A stretch of DNA of 64,000 nt. It comes from Chloracidobacterium sp. Lineage in GTDB: Bacteria; Acidobacteriota; Blastocatellia; Pyrinomonadales; Pyrinomonadaceae. The translations under genes and the position numbers were made by a program. The stretch spans positions 310,001 through 374,000 of the forward strand of contig JADJWM010000007.1 in assembly GCA_016716365.1 (NCBI GenBank). Reading direction: 5' to 3'. Each line of letters starts with the position of its first letter. The first letter of the stretch is position 1. The notes below the pieces were generated by a model, which saw only the letters and a program-made list of their open reading frames with translations, made no database searches and was not told the origin of the DNA. Positions 53,210-62,504 of the stretch are shown one piece after another.

Positions 53210-53797
53210 ATGGCGATTCAAACTGCCGGTCAAAAGACCGCGAAAGTCACAAAGGTTAGGGTCGAGGACCAATCGACCCTGACCTTGCCGAAAGGCGCAG
53301 AGGAATTGATAGAGCGTATTCTGGATCATGTGCCGGTGGAGCATCTGAGAGGGCTCGATAAGGTCAGGCTGGTCGATTTTATTAACGACCCGCGCTTGAA
53401 GAACCTTGACGTTCCGATGAAAGGCGACCTTCCGGGCCTTTATCATCCAAAACAGGGGAATCAAGCTGCCTGGCTGGAAATGTCCATGGGCGCCCTGCTT
53501 CAGCCGACCGAGGGGTTTGCAAAACGTTGGATGGCGAAAACGTCTTTTAAGAGCAATCTTGCGGGGCTGATCTTCTCACTCGTCGGCCAGCATTACTATC
53601 TTACTCTCAGACATTCGGTCAAAAAACAGGGCCTGGAACCACAGATCAGGCAATATGCGGAGAAGAACCTGCGTGCCTGGAGCGAGAAACAGAATGCCAA
53701 CAGTTTTCGTGCCAAACTTTTCAAACCGCTGCGGCCGGTGGTCGAGCGCTGGGCCAAATGGCTCAACAAGAAAGCCGCACAGGCTCAGAAGAAATAA
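53210..53797 (+). CDS. Conserved-looking protein of unknown function
   Basis: 195 residues from ATG 53210; the frame continues upstream to 53024 over a non-coding AT-rich micro-repeat (gcttcacaatttactattgc, ending ctttacaatttaccag), so the short start is chosen. A Lys/Thr head (TAGQKTAKVTKVRVEDQST) precedes a helical body with hydrophobic and basic residues (EELIERILDHVPVEHLRGL; DKVRLVDFINDPRLKNLDVP). It ends basic (RWAKWLNKKAAQAQKK). No membrane helix or family motif was recognised. Confidence 0.6.
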   Translation: MAIQTAGQKTAKVTKVRVEDQSTLTLPKGAEELIERILDHVPVEHLRGLDKVRLVDFINDPRLKNLDVPMKGDLPGLYHPKQGNQAAWLEMSMGALLQPTEGFAKRWMAKTSFKSNLAGLIFSLVGQHYYLTLRHSVKKQGLEPQIRQYAEKNLRAWSEKQNANSFRAKLFKPLRPVVERWAKWLNKKAAQAQKK

Positions 53798-53851
53798 TGT
53801 GGGACCGTCGGGTCGACCACGTCAGGTTTCTACACCGGATCCCGAAGTTGT

Positions 53852-54256
53852 ATGAACTATTGGCTCGTTAAGCAAGAACCTTCGTCGTATTCATTCGACG
53901 ACCTTCAGAAAGAAGGTCGGACGGATTGGACGGGCGTGCGGAATTACCAGGCTCGAAACAATCTCGCTGCGATGAAGAAGGGCGACAAGGTCTTTTTTTA
54001 CCATTCCGGCGGGGAGAAGGCGGTCGTCGGCACCGCAAAGGTCTCAAAGACCGCGTTTCAGGACCCGACCTCGGAAGATACGGCGTGGATCGCGGTTGAG
54101 ATCGAGGCGGGAAAGCCGCTGACGAAGCCGGTAAGTTTGGCTGATATCAAGACCAATCCGAAACTGAAGGATATTGCCCTTTTGAAGTTGTCGCGCTTGT
54201 CGGTGGTCCCGATAACCCGAGCCGAATACGACGAAATAATCTCAATGTCAAAATAA
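53852..54256 (+). CDS. EVE domain protein
   Basis: 134 residues, one EVE domain of the thymocyte nuclear protein 1 type: MNYWLVKQEPSSYSFDDLQK, WTGVRNYQARNNLAAMKKGD, FFYHSGGEKAVVGTAKVSKT. EVE belongs to the PUA-like folds and binds modified bases in DNA or RNA; in bacteria its target is unclear. It starts 54 bases after the unknown gene and ends one base before the ATP-grasp gene, so the last two are likely cotranscribed and may be translationally coupled. Confidence 0.92.
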   Translation: MNYWLVKQEPSSYSFDDLQKEGRTDWTGVRNYQARNNLAAMKKGDKVFFYHSGGEKAVVGTAKVSKTAFQDPTSEDTAWIAVEIEAGKPLTKPVSLADIKTNPKLKDIALLKLSRLSVVPITRAEYDEIISMSK

Positions 54257-54257
54257 T

Positions 54258-55673
54258 ATGGCAATGAACGCAGCCCCTGAAGCCACCGAACGGACGTCGC
54301 TTTTGAAAGTAGCCGTGGACTATTACCACGAGTTACTTGGCGACGAGAAACTCGCGGCTGAGAGTTTCAAGGCACTCCACGACGGCCTGGAGCATAAGCG
54401 GCTCATTTTCGGCGGCCGTCCGCTCTCACCGTATCTTAGGCCGCATTTCATCACGGAGACCGACTGGTTACGCGTAAAGGGGGTTTGCGAGACCATTTGG
54501 GGCGCGCTGCAGAAAGTCAAGGATGAGGCGATCCGTGACGGCACCCTCCTGGATGAGCTGGGCTTTTCCGAAACAGAAAAAGACCTGGTCCGGATCGATC
54601 CGGGTTACAGGCAGGTTTCGCCGACTGCCCGGCTGGATTCGTTCCTCACGGACGCGGCATACTCGTTCGTAGAATTGAACGGCGAAAGCCCGGCGGGGAT
54701 CGCTTACGCGGATTCTGCGACCGAGATCTTTCTTGAGCTGCCGGTGATGCAGAAATTCGCGGAACGCTATTCGGTGTCGGGTTTTTCGGGAAGCCCGCGG
54801 CTGCTCGAAGTGCTCGAAAATTGTTGGCGGGAGTTCTGCGGCGGCAAGGCCGAACGGGATCCGGTGATCGCGATCGTCGACCTCAAAGACCTGCCGACGC
54901 AGAAGGAATTTGAGCTCTTCAGGGACTACTTTGCGTCGAAGGGCTTAGATGCGGTGATCTGCTCGCCGCAGGACCTCGAATTCGCCGACGGGCGCCTTTA
55001 TTATGGAAGTCTGAAGATCGACGTCGTTTACAAGCGGCTGCTGGTCAATGAGTACTTGCCGATAATCGATGAATGTCCCGCATTGCTAGACGCTTATCGG
55101 GCCGGTGCGATCTGTATGGTCAACAGCTTCCGGGGAAAGCTCGTCCATAAGAAGGCAATTTTCGCCATTCTTTCAAACGAGAGATATTCTCATTTATTTG
55201 ACGAAGCCGAGTTGGCGGCAATAGAGGCTCATATTCCCTGGACTCGAAAATTCCGCGAAGAGCGAACCCAGATCAGGGACGCTCCCGGCAAGGACCACAT
55301 TGAGGTTGACCTTGTCGAATGGGCAAGGGCGAATTCGCAAAAGCTCGTGCTGAAACCGAACGACGATTATGGTGGACACGGAATATTCATTGGCTGGAGC
55401 CTTAATGCCGGTGAATGGGACGACGCTATCGAAACCGCCCTCGTAGATGGCGACTACCTTGTACAGGAAAGGGTCCGAACGGCTAGGGAAACGTTCCCGA
55501 TGGTATTTGACGAGATCGGCAGTTGGGGCATGGTCGAGCAATTAGTCGATCTTGACCCGTTATTGTTTAATGGCATCGTCGGCTCGGCATTCACGCGGCT
55601 GTCGTCGAATGAATTGGCAAATGTGACCGCGGGCGGGGGCATGGTGCCGACGTTTGTGATCGCCGACCGATGA
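54258..55673 (+). CDS. Circularly permuted ATP-grasp protein
   Basis: 471 residues. Sequence pieces with the ATP-grasp character: SFVELNGESPAGIAYADSAT near residue 135, VDLKDLPTQKEFELFRDYFA, KLVLKPNDDYGGHGIFIGW (the nucleotide-binding Lys and glycine loop), DYLVQERVRTARETF, with the metal-binding end FNGIVGSAFTRLSS. The order of the parts, with the grasp hinge at the C-terminal side, matches the permuted group related to glutathionylspermidine synthase-like ligases. It probably joins a carboxylic acid to an amine. Substrate unknown. ATG 54258 overlaps no ribosome site of note. Confidence 0.78.
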   Translation: MAMNAAPEATERTSLLKVAVDYYHELLGDEKLAAESFKALHDGLEHKRLIFGGRPLSPYLRPHFITETDWLRVKGVCETIWGALQKVKDEAIRDGTLLDELGFSETEKDLVRIDPGYRQVSPTARLDSFLTDAAYSFVELNGESPAGIAYADSATEIFLELPVMQKFAERYSVSGFSGSPRLLEVLENCWREFCGGKAERDPVIAIVDLKDLPTQKEFELFRDYFASKGLDAVICSPQDLEFADGRLYYGSLKIDVVYKRLLVNEYLPIIDECPALLDAYRAGAICMVNSFRGKLVHKKAIFAILSNERYSHLFDEAELAAIEAHIPWTRKFREERTQIRDAPGKDHIEVDLVEWARANSQKLVLKPNDDYGGHGIFIGWSLNAGEWDDAIETALVDGDYLVQERVRTARETFPMVFDEIGSWGMVEQLVDLDPLLFNGIVGSAFTRLSSNELANVTAGGGMVPTFVIADR

Positions 55674-55748
55674 TCTCTGGCTTGTCTCCGACAGATAGGC
55701 CGACTTCCCAGTAGCTCCGTTCTGCCGTTTTTGACGATCGCTTGACCC

Positions 55749-57368
55749 ATGACCGAAACCAAGACCCCCTCGCGGCTTCGAAAATTAACCAACGACTACT
55801 TGCGCCTCGAGCACAAACTCAAGCTCGGCGGCGGCCCCGAAAAGATCGATAGGATCCATAAGCAGGGCAAGCTGACAGCCCGGGAGCGGATCGAGAAACT
55901 CCTCGATCCCGATGGATTCTGCCAGGAGATCGGGCTTCTTGTCGCATTCGACGAGTACGACGGACAAGCCCCGGCGGCGGCGGTTGTCACCGTCGTCGGT
56001 AAGGTAAACGGGCGCGAGTGTGTGGTCGTCGCGAACGACGCGACCATCAAGGCGGGGGCGTGGTACCCGGAAACGATCAAGAAGATCCTCCGGGCACAGG
56101 AGATCGCAATGCGGAACCACGTGCCGATCATCTATTTGGTCGATTCCGCGGGCGTAAATCTGCCATACCAGGGTGGCGTTTTCCCCGGCCAATACGGAGC
56201 GGCCCGGATCTTTTATTACAACTCGATAATGCGCCGCTACTTGAAAGTGCCGCAGATCGCCGCCGTGATGGGGATGTGCGTTGCCGGCGGAGCTTACCTT
56301 CCGGCACTCAGTGACGTGATCCTGATGGTGGAGGGGACGTCGTTCATGGGCCTAGGCGGAGCGAATCTCGTAAAAGGTGCGACCGGCCAGACCATCGATA
56401 ACGAAACGCTCGGCGGGGCGATGACCCACAATGCTATCTCAGGCGTCGCCCATTACCGCACAAAGGATGACGCCGAGTGCCTGGCAAAGATCCGGGAACT
56501 CGTGGGCGAAATGCCCGAGAAAGAACGATCCCGGGTTTCGCTTGAAGAAAGCCGTCAGCCAATGGCCTCAAGTGATAGGCTTTACGAACTATTGCCGGAA
56601 GACCATCGTGCACCCTATGACATGCACGCCGTGCTTGATACTTTTCTTGACGAGGGCGGTGTGGACGAATTCCAGGCTGATTTCGCGAAGGAAATGATCT
56701 GCGGCATGGCCCGGATTGGCGGGATCCTGGTCGGCGTCATCGCCAATTCTCGCGGGATGTCCAAAGGCAAACCAGGTGAGCCGCCCCGGTTCGGCGGCAT
56801 CGTTTACACCGAATCCGCCGAGAAGACCGCATATTTCATCGAAAATTGCGATCGTCACGATACTCCGCTGCTGTTCGTCCAGGATGTTTCCGGATTCATG
56901 GTTGGTGCCGAAGCCGAGCACAGCGGGATCATCCGCGCCGGAGCACGGTTCGTTGAAGCGATGGCCACGGCAAAGGTGCCTAAGATCGTCCTGACTGTAA
57001 ATCACGCGTCCGGGGCGGGCTATTACGCGATGGCCGGCCAGGGCTTTGATCCCGATTTCATCTTTTCGCTTCCGACCGGCCGCATGGGCGTGATGGAAGG
57101 CGATTCGGCCGTTCAGGCCATTTTCGGCACTCAACTCGAAAAACTCAAAAAAGAAGGGACGGAGCCCGATGAGAAGCTTCTGGTGGAGATGGAAAAGGTC
57201 CGGGAAACATATGACCGTGAACTCGACGCCAAGCATGCCGCCGCCCGTGGACTTGTCGATGCCATCGTCACGCCCGAAAACCTACGCGAAAGCCTCATTT
57301 TGTGCTTGCAAACCTGCCTGAATACTTCACGTCCGCATATCGGACCTTTCGTCCTTCCGCAGATCTGA
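55749..57368 (+). CDS. Acyl-CoA carboxylase, carboxyltransferase beta subunit
   Basis: 539 residues, closest in type to methylcrotonyl-CoA carboxylase beta (MccB) by the segment IYLVDSAGVNLPYQGGVFPG and FYYNSIMRRYLKVPQIAAVM. The two crotonase-like halves bear the oxyanion Gly pairs: MCVAGGAYLPALSD in the first and DVSGFMVGAEAEHSGIIRAG, then VNHASGAGYYAMAGQGFD in the second. It transfers carboxyl from biotin to an acyl-CoA. The biotin-bearing alpha subunit is not in the window. The exact acyl group (methylcrotonyl, propionyl or geranyl) cannot be fixed from sequence. Confidence 0.9.
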   Translation: MTETKTPSRLRKLTNDYLRLEHKLKLGGGPEKIDRIHKQGKLTARERIEKLLDPDGFCQEIGLLVAFDEYDGQAPAAAVVTVVGKVNGRECVVVANDATIKAGAWYPETIKKILRAQEIAMRNHVPIIYLVDSAGVNLPYQGGVFPGQYGAARIFYYNSIMRRYLKVPQIAAVMGMCVAGGAYLPALSDVILMVEGTSFMGLGGANLVKGATGQTIDNETLGGAMTHNAISGVAHYRTKDDAECLAKIRELVGEMPEKERSRVSLEESRQPMASSDRLYELLPEDHRAPYDMHAVLDTFLDEGGVDEFQADFAKEMICGMARIGGILVGVIANSRGMSKGKPGEPPRFGGIVYTESAEKTAYFIENCDRHDTPLLFVQDVSGFMVGAEAEHSGIIRAGARFVEAMATAKVPKIVLTVNHASGAGYYAMAGQGFDPDFIFSLPTGRMGVMEGDSAVQAIFGTQLEKLKKEGTEPDEKLLVEMEKVRETYDRELDAKHAAARGLVDAIVTPENLRESLILCLQTCLNTSRPHIGPFVLPQI

Positions 57369-57510
57369 TGCGGATGGCTGGTTCGGGCCGTGAGATGTGA
57401 TCCGCGCTCAAACCGCATTTCCGGTTGACAAATCGTCCCAAGGGAATATGATTTGACGCGCCGGGGCGAATCGCCGCCGGCCCAGCCAACACTAAAGGAG
57501 AATAAATGGG

Positions 57511-57942
57511 ATGAGGCTAGCAACTTTCGCAGCCGGCTTGGCCGGCGGCATCGTCATGTTTCTTTTGGGCTTCCTGTTCTATGCGGTCCTGTTTGCAACT
57601 TATTTTCAAGAGAATATGGTCCAATATGCCGGTTTGATGAAAGATCCCCCGGTATTCTGGGCCATCTTCGTATTCAATATTGTTTGGGCATTTCTGATCG
57701 CCTTTGTCCTCGACCATTGGGCGAAACTGAGCGGTTGGGCCGAGGGGGCCAAGACCGGGGCGATCATTATGTTCCTCGTCGGTCTGGCGACGAACCTCGA
57801 TTTCTATGCGTTCCTCAATCTTCACAAAGCCCTGGCCCCGGTCATAGTCCACTTGATCGTGATGATCATTCTGGGTGCGGGGGCCGGTGCAACCGCCGGA
57901 GTAGTCCTGGGCTTCTTCAACCGCCGAACTGCCGAGGATTAA
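57511..57942 (+). CDS. Four-helix membrane protein of unknown function
   Basis: 143 residues, ATG 57511 close behind ATAAATGGG. Helices: about 3-29 (LATFAAGLAGGIVMFLLGFL), 47-70 (PVFWAIFVFNIVWAFLIAFV), 80-103 (GAKTGAIIMFLVGLATNLDF) and 112-135 (VIVHLIVMIILGAGAGATAG). Small residues (G/A) recur at helix faces, as in the DUF1761-like membrane group, but the resemblance is loose. Single gene, with 142 bases upstream and a convergent gene after it. Confidence 0.65.
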   Translation: MRLATFAAGLAGGIVMFLLGFLFYAVLFATYFQENMVQYAGLMKDPPVFWAIFVFNIVWAFLIAFVLDHWAKLSGWAEGAKTGAIIMFLVGLATNLDFYAFLNLHKALAPVIVHLIVMIILGAGAGATAGVVLGFFNRRTAED

Positions 57943-58009
57943 ACGCGGACCTCGACCTCGGGCTGGACGTAGCGTTTGGCAGGAATCGAGTACTGAGATA
58001 TCCGAAGTT

Positions 58010-58597
58010 TCAGGGATCGGCGACGGTTCGACTCATCGCCGCGAGAGAATCGGCCGCAAACCGCTTCTGCAGCCGCCTGGCATAGGGGTAAGCGATCTTT
58101 ACCAGCAGGGAATTTGGCCTCGAAAATGCGAAAAGGTCATACCAGACTTCTTCAGTTTCCGGGTCGCGTTCGACCGTGAAACGCTCTTCGCCGGATTCAA
58201 CGTGACTCTGCAATGTGCCATAGGCGAAGCCAAAACGGGCGGTTTCGTCGATCGTGTAAACGATCCGGGCAGCGTTCAGTGAATAGAAACCGAGTTGATC
58301 CACTAGTACGGCTACGGTAATTCCAGTTTGGATCGGCGTGTCCGGCTGCCATAGCTCGACCCAGCCGAGATCGAACATTTTCCACGTTCGAATTGCCTCC
58401 TTTGCCTGCTCCCAATCACCTAGACCTTGCCCGATCAGCACTCGATTGTGGTCGACCGCCCAATCTTCGGGCGGGTGCTCTCTAGTTTTGCCAATGTGCT
58501 GATACGAGAAGGTCTCGCCGGATGCTCGAATGAGAAACTCATTAATTCGGGCGGGTCCGGGCCGAGAAAATAGAAACATAAGTAAACATTTTCTCAT
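58010..58597 (-). CDS. DUF1990 family protein
   Basis: 195 residues from ATG 58597; an inner ATG at 58579 (MFLFSRPGPARINEFLIRAS) is the start most like other members. Family pattern: HNRVLIGQGLGDWEQAKEAI, RTWKMFDLGWVELW, ARIVYTIDETARFGFAYGTL, SGEERFTVERDPETEEVWYD and the end FSRPNSLLVKIAYPYARRLQ. The fold is likely START-like with a ligand cavity. Function is unknown. No ribosome site helps to choose the start. Confidence 0.85.
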   Translation of the reverse strand: MRKCLLMFLFSRPGPARINEFLIRASGETFSYQHIGKTREHPPEDWAVDHNRVLIGQGLGDWEQAKEAIRTWKMFDLGWVELWQPDTPIQTGITVAVLVDQLGFYSLNAARIVYTIDETARFGFAYGTLQSHVESGEERFTVERDPETEEVWYDLFAFSRPNSLLVKIAYPYARRLQKRFAADSLAAMSRTVADP

Positions 58598-58789
58598 AAG
58601 ATGGTGTCCAGCGGAGCCAGGCTAAGCAGGCCAGCGACCGGGAAGCCGGTGGTGGGATGGCTGTCGGTGCCACGGCGGAGAAGGAACGCACGTTGCTCGG
58701 TTCTCTTTAATAATCACTTGTCGTGTTGGCGTGCCGCGATGCGCCTAACTAAGAGCTTTTGGATACACGTTTTTGTTGAGCCCCGGGGC

Positions 58790-58816
58790 TTGACCTGACG
58801 GCCCGATTTCGATACT
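58790..58816 (+). promoter_or_regulatory. Probable sigma70 promoter of the ribosomal protein operon
   Basis: TTGACC (58790-58795), 15 bases, GATACT (58811-58816), 48 bases before ATG 58864 of rplM. The spacing is short but both boxes are good, and the 265-base gap from 58598 has no gene. Confidence 0.5.
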
Positions 58817-58863
58817 CTGTGAGTTCGCTTTCTGGCGAAGATAGCTAGCAGTGTGAGCAGAAT

Positions 58864-59298
58864 ATGAGTACTTATTTTCCGAGTGGAAAAGGTTTGGCAG
58901 ATGGGCGCAAGTGGTTCGTCGTCGATGCAAAAGGCAAGACGGTCGGCCGGCTTGCGACCGAAGTGGCCCGCATGCTTTCCGGCAAGAACAACCCGGCATG
59001 GACGCCGTTTATGGACATGGGTGACCATGTGATCGTGATAAACGCACGCCACGCCAAGTTCACAGGCTCGAAGGGCGAGCAGAAGCTTTATCGCCATCAC
59101 ACTCTCTATCCCGGCGGCCTTCGAGAAAAGTCGGTGAGGGAAATGCTCGATTCGAAACCTGAAAAGGTGATCGAACTGGCGGTGAAAGGGATGCTTCCGA
59201 AAACGAAACTCGGCAAGTCGATGGCCAAGAAACTAAAGGTGTATGCCGACGGCGAGCACAGGCACTCAGCCCAGAAGCCTGAAGCGGTGGAAGTATAG
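58864..59298 (+). CDS. rplM: 50S ribosomal protein L13
   Basis: 144 residues, family length. WFVVDAKGKTVGRLATEVAR opens it; GDHVIVINARHAKFTGSKGE and GMLPKTKLGKSMAKKLKVYA are family motifs. First gene of the translation cluster rplM-rpsI-rpsB-tsf-pyrH-frr. L13 binds 23S rRNA early in assembly. In E. coli L13 represses its own rplM-rpsI mRNA; the 66 bases between rplM and rpsI carry an AT-rich repeat (gaaatcaaaagttgaaatca). Confidence 0.97.
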   Translation: MSTYFPSGKGLADGRKWFVVDAKGKTVGRLATEVARMLSGKNNPAWTPFMDMGDHVIVINARHAKFTGSKGEQKLYRHHTLYPGGLREKSVREMLDSKPEKVIELAVKGMLPKTKLGKSMAKKLKVYADGEHRHSAQKPEAVEV

Positions 59299-59364
59299 AT
59301 TCCAGGTTCCAGACCCCTGAGCGGTGATCTGAATGTGGAAATCAAAAGTTGAAATCAAAGGAAT

Positions 59365-59757
59365 ATGGCAGATATACAGTATCTAGGCACGGGCCGCAGA
59401 AAGACGTCGACCGCACGGGTCTACCTGCGTCCGGGAACGGGCAACATCACCGTTAATAGGAGAGAATTCGGCTCGTATTTCCCGAATGAAGCCCTGCAGA
59501 TGATCATACGGCAGCCGTTGCGGCTGACGGACACCGCCGGTAAATTTGACATTCTGGTCAACGTCAGCGGCGGAGGCGCCGCCGGGCAGGCGGGTGCAGT
59601 GCGTCATGGAATTACGAGGGCCCTGATGGAGTTCAATGCCGACCTTCGTCCGACGCTGAAGAAGGCCGGGCTGATCACCCGCGATCCGCGTCAGAAGGAA
59701 CGCAAGAAGTATGGACAGAAGGGGGCGCGTGCAAGGTTCCAGTTCTCGAAACGCTAG
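59365..59757 (+). CDS. rpsI: 30S ribosomal protein S9
   Basis: 130 residues. MADIQYLGTGRRKTSTARVY, VNVSGGGAAGQAGAVRHGIT, RALMEFNADLRPTLKKAGLI, and the basic tail ending ARFQFSKR that reaches the P-site tRNA. Partner of L13 as in nearly all bacteria. After the stop there is an AT-rich micro-repeat (aaatagtgaatcgtaaatcg) in the 145-base gap before rpsB. Confidence 0.97.
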   Translation: MADIQYLGTGRRKTSTARVYLRPGTGNITVNRREFGSYFPNEALQMIIRQPLRLTDTAGKFDILVNVSGGGAAGQAGAVRHGITRALMEFNADLRPTLKKAGLITRDPRQKERKKYGQKGARARFQFSKR

Positions 59758-59902
59758 TAAATAGTGAATCGTAAATCGTGTACAGCATGATGCTTGCACG
59801 TTTTGCGTTGTCACGATCTACGAATCCATTGCCGGGACTCCTTGGTTTGTCAAAAAGTTTCCGGCGAGTACACAAACCTAAGTAAGGAAAGGAGAATTTG
59901 TT

Positions 59903-60856
59903 TTGGCTACAGTTACGATGAAGGAACTCCTCGAAGCGGGAGTTCATTTTGGACACCAGGTCCGCCGCTGGAATCCGAAGATGAAAGAGTACATCTTCGG
60001 CGAGCGCAACGGCATTTACATCATTGATCTCCAAAAGACGCAGAAGCTGTTTCGCGACGCGTTGAATTATGTCACCGAGTCGCTGACAGAACGGCCCAAC
60101 CAAAAGGTGCTTTTCGTCGGCACTAAACGTCAAGCTCAGGACGCGATCAAGGAAGAAGCTGAACGCTGCGGGATGTATTACGTGAACAACCGCTGGCTTG
60201 GCGGACTGCTCACGAACTACGAGACCGTCAAAAGATCGATCAATAAACTTAAAGAGATCGAAACGATGCGGGAAGACGGCCGCTACGAAAAGCTGACCAA
60301 GAAGGAAAGACTCAAGCTGGACCGCGAACACGAAGGTCTGATGAAGAACCTTGCCGGCATTAAGGACATGAACGGCCACCCGGACATGCTTTTCGTGATC
60401 GACGTTAGAAAGGAAGATATCGCGGTCAAAGAAGCGAATCGGCTCGGTATCCCGATCGTCGCCGTCGTCGATACGAATTGCTCACCGGAAGGTATTGATC
60501 AGGTTATTCCTGGTAATGACGACGCTCTTCGCGCGATCCGGCTTTTTGCGTCGCGAGTCGCCGATGCGATCCTCGAAGGCCAGCAGGTCGCGACCGAAGG
60601 ACGAGTCGCGGCCGGCGGATCTGCGGAAGAAGAGAGTGGAGTCAATGACATCGGCGAGGCCCTGGCACCTCCGGCGGAACCTGAGGTCAACGTGGCCGAC
60701 CAATCATTTGCAACCGCCGAAGCCACGCACCAGGTCGAAGAGGCCGTTGCGGAACCGGTTCCGGGGACGGAAACGACTGCTGAGGCGCCTGCTGCTGAAT
60801 CGGGCACCGATGCGGAGGCAAATACAGAAGAATCGACGGAAGCAACCGCGAGCTAG
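59903..60856 (+). CDS. rpsB: 30S ribosomal protein S2 with long acidic tail
   Basis: 317 residues, about 75 longer than most S2 proteins. The start is TTG 59903, supported by GGAAAGGAG eight bases upstream and by the standard opening MATVTMKELLEAGVHFGHQV. The body has RRWNPKMKEYIFGERNGIYI, NNRWLGGLLTNYETVKRSIN and DVRKEDIAVKEANRLGIPIV. The extra C-terminal part (residues about 240-317) is rich in Glu and Ala (EEAVAEPVPGTETTAEAPAA) and likely disordered. It heads an rpsB-tsf pair with 134 bases between. Confidence 0.96.
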   Translation: MATVTMKELLEAGVHFGHQVRRWNPKMKEYIFGERNGIYIIDLQKTQKLFRDALNYVTESLTERPNQKVLFVGTKRQAQDAIKEEAERCGMYYVNNRWLGGLLTNYETVKRSINKLKEIETMREDGRYEKLTKKERLKLDREHEGLMKNLAGIKDMNGHPDMLFVIDVRKEDIAVKEANRLGIPIVAVVDTNCSPEGIDQVIPGNDDALRAIRLFASRVADAILEGQQVATEGRVAAGGSAEEESGVNDIGEALAPPAEPEVNVADQSFATAEATHQVEEAVAEPVPGTETTAEAPAAESGTDAEANTEESTEATAS

Positions 60857-60990
60857 ACAATCTTTTTAACTTTTTCGAGCGTAGCCGTTTCCGTTTTCAA
60901 CGAACAGGCTGCGTTTTTTTACAGAAACTGATCGGTAAGGGACAAAATCGGCCGGTTTTGCGCCGGCGAAGAGAAATATTGGAGTAATAT

Positions 60991-61653
60991 ATGGCAGAAA
61001 TAACAGCAGGGGCGGTTAAGTCACTTCGCGAAAAGACGGGTGCGGGGATGATCGATTGTAAGAACGCGCTGGTCGAAGCAGACGGCGACGAGGCGGCCGC
61101 GATCGAAATTCTAAGGAAAAAAGGGGTGGCAACGGCCGGAAAGAAGGCAGGGCGTGTTACCGCCGAAGGTGCCGTCGGTTCCTATATCCACATGGGCGGA
61201 AAGGTCGGCGTGTTGGTCGAGATCAATTGCGAAAGCGATTTTGTCGCCCGGGGCGAGGAATTCCAGCAGCTCGTAAAGGACGTTGCGATGCATATCGCCG
61301 CCGCCGATCCGCGATTCAATAGCCGTGGCGAGGTGCCCGCGTCTGAACTCGACAAGGAACGCGAGATCCTGATGGAGCAGTTAAAGAACGATCCGAAGAA
61401 CGCCGGAAAGCCGGACGATGTGCTGAACAAGATCATCGAAGGCCGACTGAACAAGTTCTATGAAGAGAACGTCCTTTTAGATCAGCCGTTCGTTAAGGAC
61501 CCGAGCAAGACGATCGGCGAGCTCGTTACCGAGAAGATCGCGTCGATCAAGGAAAACATCACGGTCCGCCGCTTTGCCCGTTTCAAAATGGGCGAGGGGA
61601 TCGAGAAGAAGACGGACGATTTCGCGGCCGAAGTCGCTTCGATGGTTGGTTAA
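60991..61653 (+). CDS. tsf: Elongation factor Ts
   Basis: 220 residues, of the shorter family type. The N-terminal UBA-like part (VKSLREKTGAGMIDCKNALV) and the TDFV-like motif CESDFVARGEEFQQLVKDVA are intact. It catalyses GDP release from EF-Tu. Between rpsB and pyrH as in most bacteria. The 92 bases to pyrH contain a degenerate tandem of aactccgaaactctgc-like pieces. Confidence 0.97.
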   Translation: MAEITAGAVKSLREKTGAGMIDCKNALVEADGDEAAAIEILRKKGVATAGKKAGRVTAEGAVGSYIHMGGKVGVLVEINCESDFVARGEEFQQLVKDVAMHIAAADPRFNSRGEVPASELDKEREILMEQLKNDPKNAGKPDDVLNKIIEGRLNKFYEENVLLDQPFVKDPSKTIGELVTEKIASIKENITVRRFARFKMGEGIEKKTDDFAAEVASMVG

Positions 61654-61745
61654 CTGTTACAGAGCTTTTAGAGTTGCCAGGTTACGAAGTTTTTCGTTCT
61701 TAACTCAGCAACCCCGCAACTCCGAAACTCTGCGATTCTGCAACT

Positions 61746-62480
61746 ATGGCGTATAAGCGTATCCTCCTCAAACTTTCCGGTGAAGCGCTAATGGGCTCGC
61801 AGAATTACGGTATTGATACCGCAGTTGCGGAGTCGGTAGCACGCGAGATCAAGGCCGTACACGATCAGGGTGTCGAGGTCGCCGTTGTGGTTGGCGGAGG
61901 CAACATATTCAGGGGCGTTTCAAAATCGGCCGGGAACATGGATCGCGGCGCCGCCGATTACATCGGGATGCTGGCGACCGTTATGAACGCGGTCGTCCTG
62001 CAGGACGCCCTGGAAAAAGTTGACGTATTCACGCGGGTGATGTCTGCGATAGATATTCCGCAGCTCGCCGAGCCGTTTATTCGAAGGCGGGCGATCCGCC
62101 ATCTAGAAAAGAAGCGAGTGGTGATCTTTGCCGCGGGTACCGGGAATCCTTATTTCACAACGGACTCAGCGGCCGCCCTGCGGGCATGCGAGATCGGTGC
62201 CGACGTCATTTTTAAGGCGACAAAAGTGGATGGAGTGTACTCAGCCGATCCGATGAAGGACCCTTCGGCGACGAGATTCGAGAAGATCTCTTATCAGGAG
62301 GTCCTCGAAAAACAGCTCAAGGTGATGGATGCTTCGGCGATCTCGCTGTGCATGGATAACAACCTGCCGATCCTCGTATTCAACATGACCGAATCAGGCA
62401 ACATTCTCAAAGCGGTCGAGGGCGACCTGAACATCGGAACTCTTGTGTCGGTCGGCGGGAACGTGACGGCGGCGGGATAG
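61746..62480 (+). CDS. pyrH: Uridylate kinase
   Basis: 244 residues. YKRILLKLSGEALMGSQNYG opens it, VVVGGGNIFRGVSKSAGNMD and GMLATVMNAVVLQDALEKVD follow, with AAGTGNPYFTTDSAAALRAC and TKVDGVYSADPMKDPSATRF. The kinase makes UDP from UMP and belongs to the amino-acid kinase fold. ATG 61746. Twenty-four bases lie before frr. Confidence 0.97.
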   Translation: MAYKRILLKLSGEALMGSQNYGIDTAVAESVAREIKAVHDQGVEVAVVVGGGNIFRGVSKSAGNMDRGAADYIGMLATVMNAVVLQDALEKVDVFTRVMSAIDIPQLAEPFIRRRAIRHLEKKRVVIFAAGTGNPYFTTDSAAALRACEIGADVIFKATKVDGVYSADPMKDPSATRFEKISYQEVLEKQLKVMDASAISLCMDNNLPILVFNMTESGNILKAVEGDLNIGTLVSVGGNVTAAG

Positions 62481-62504
62481 AAAAGGTGAGGAGATGAGGA
62501 AACT

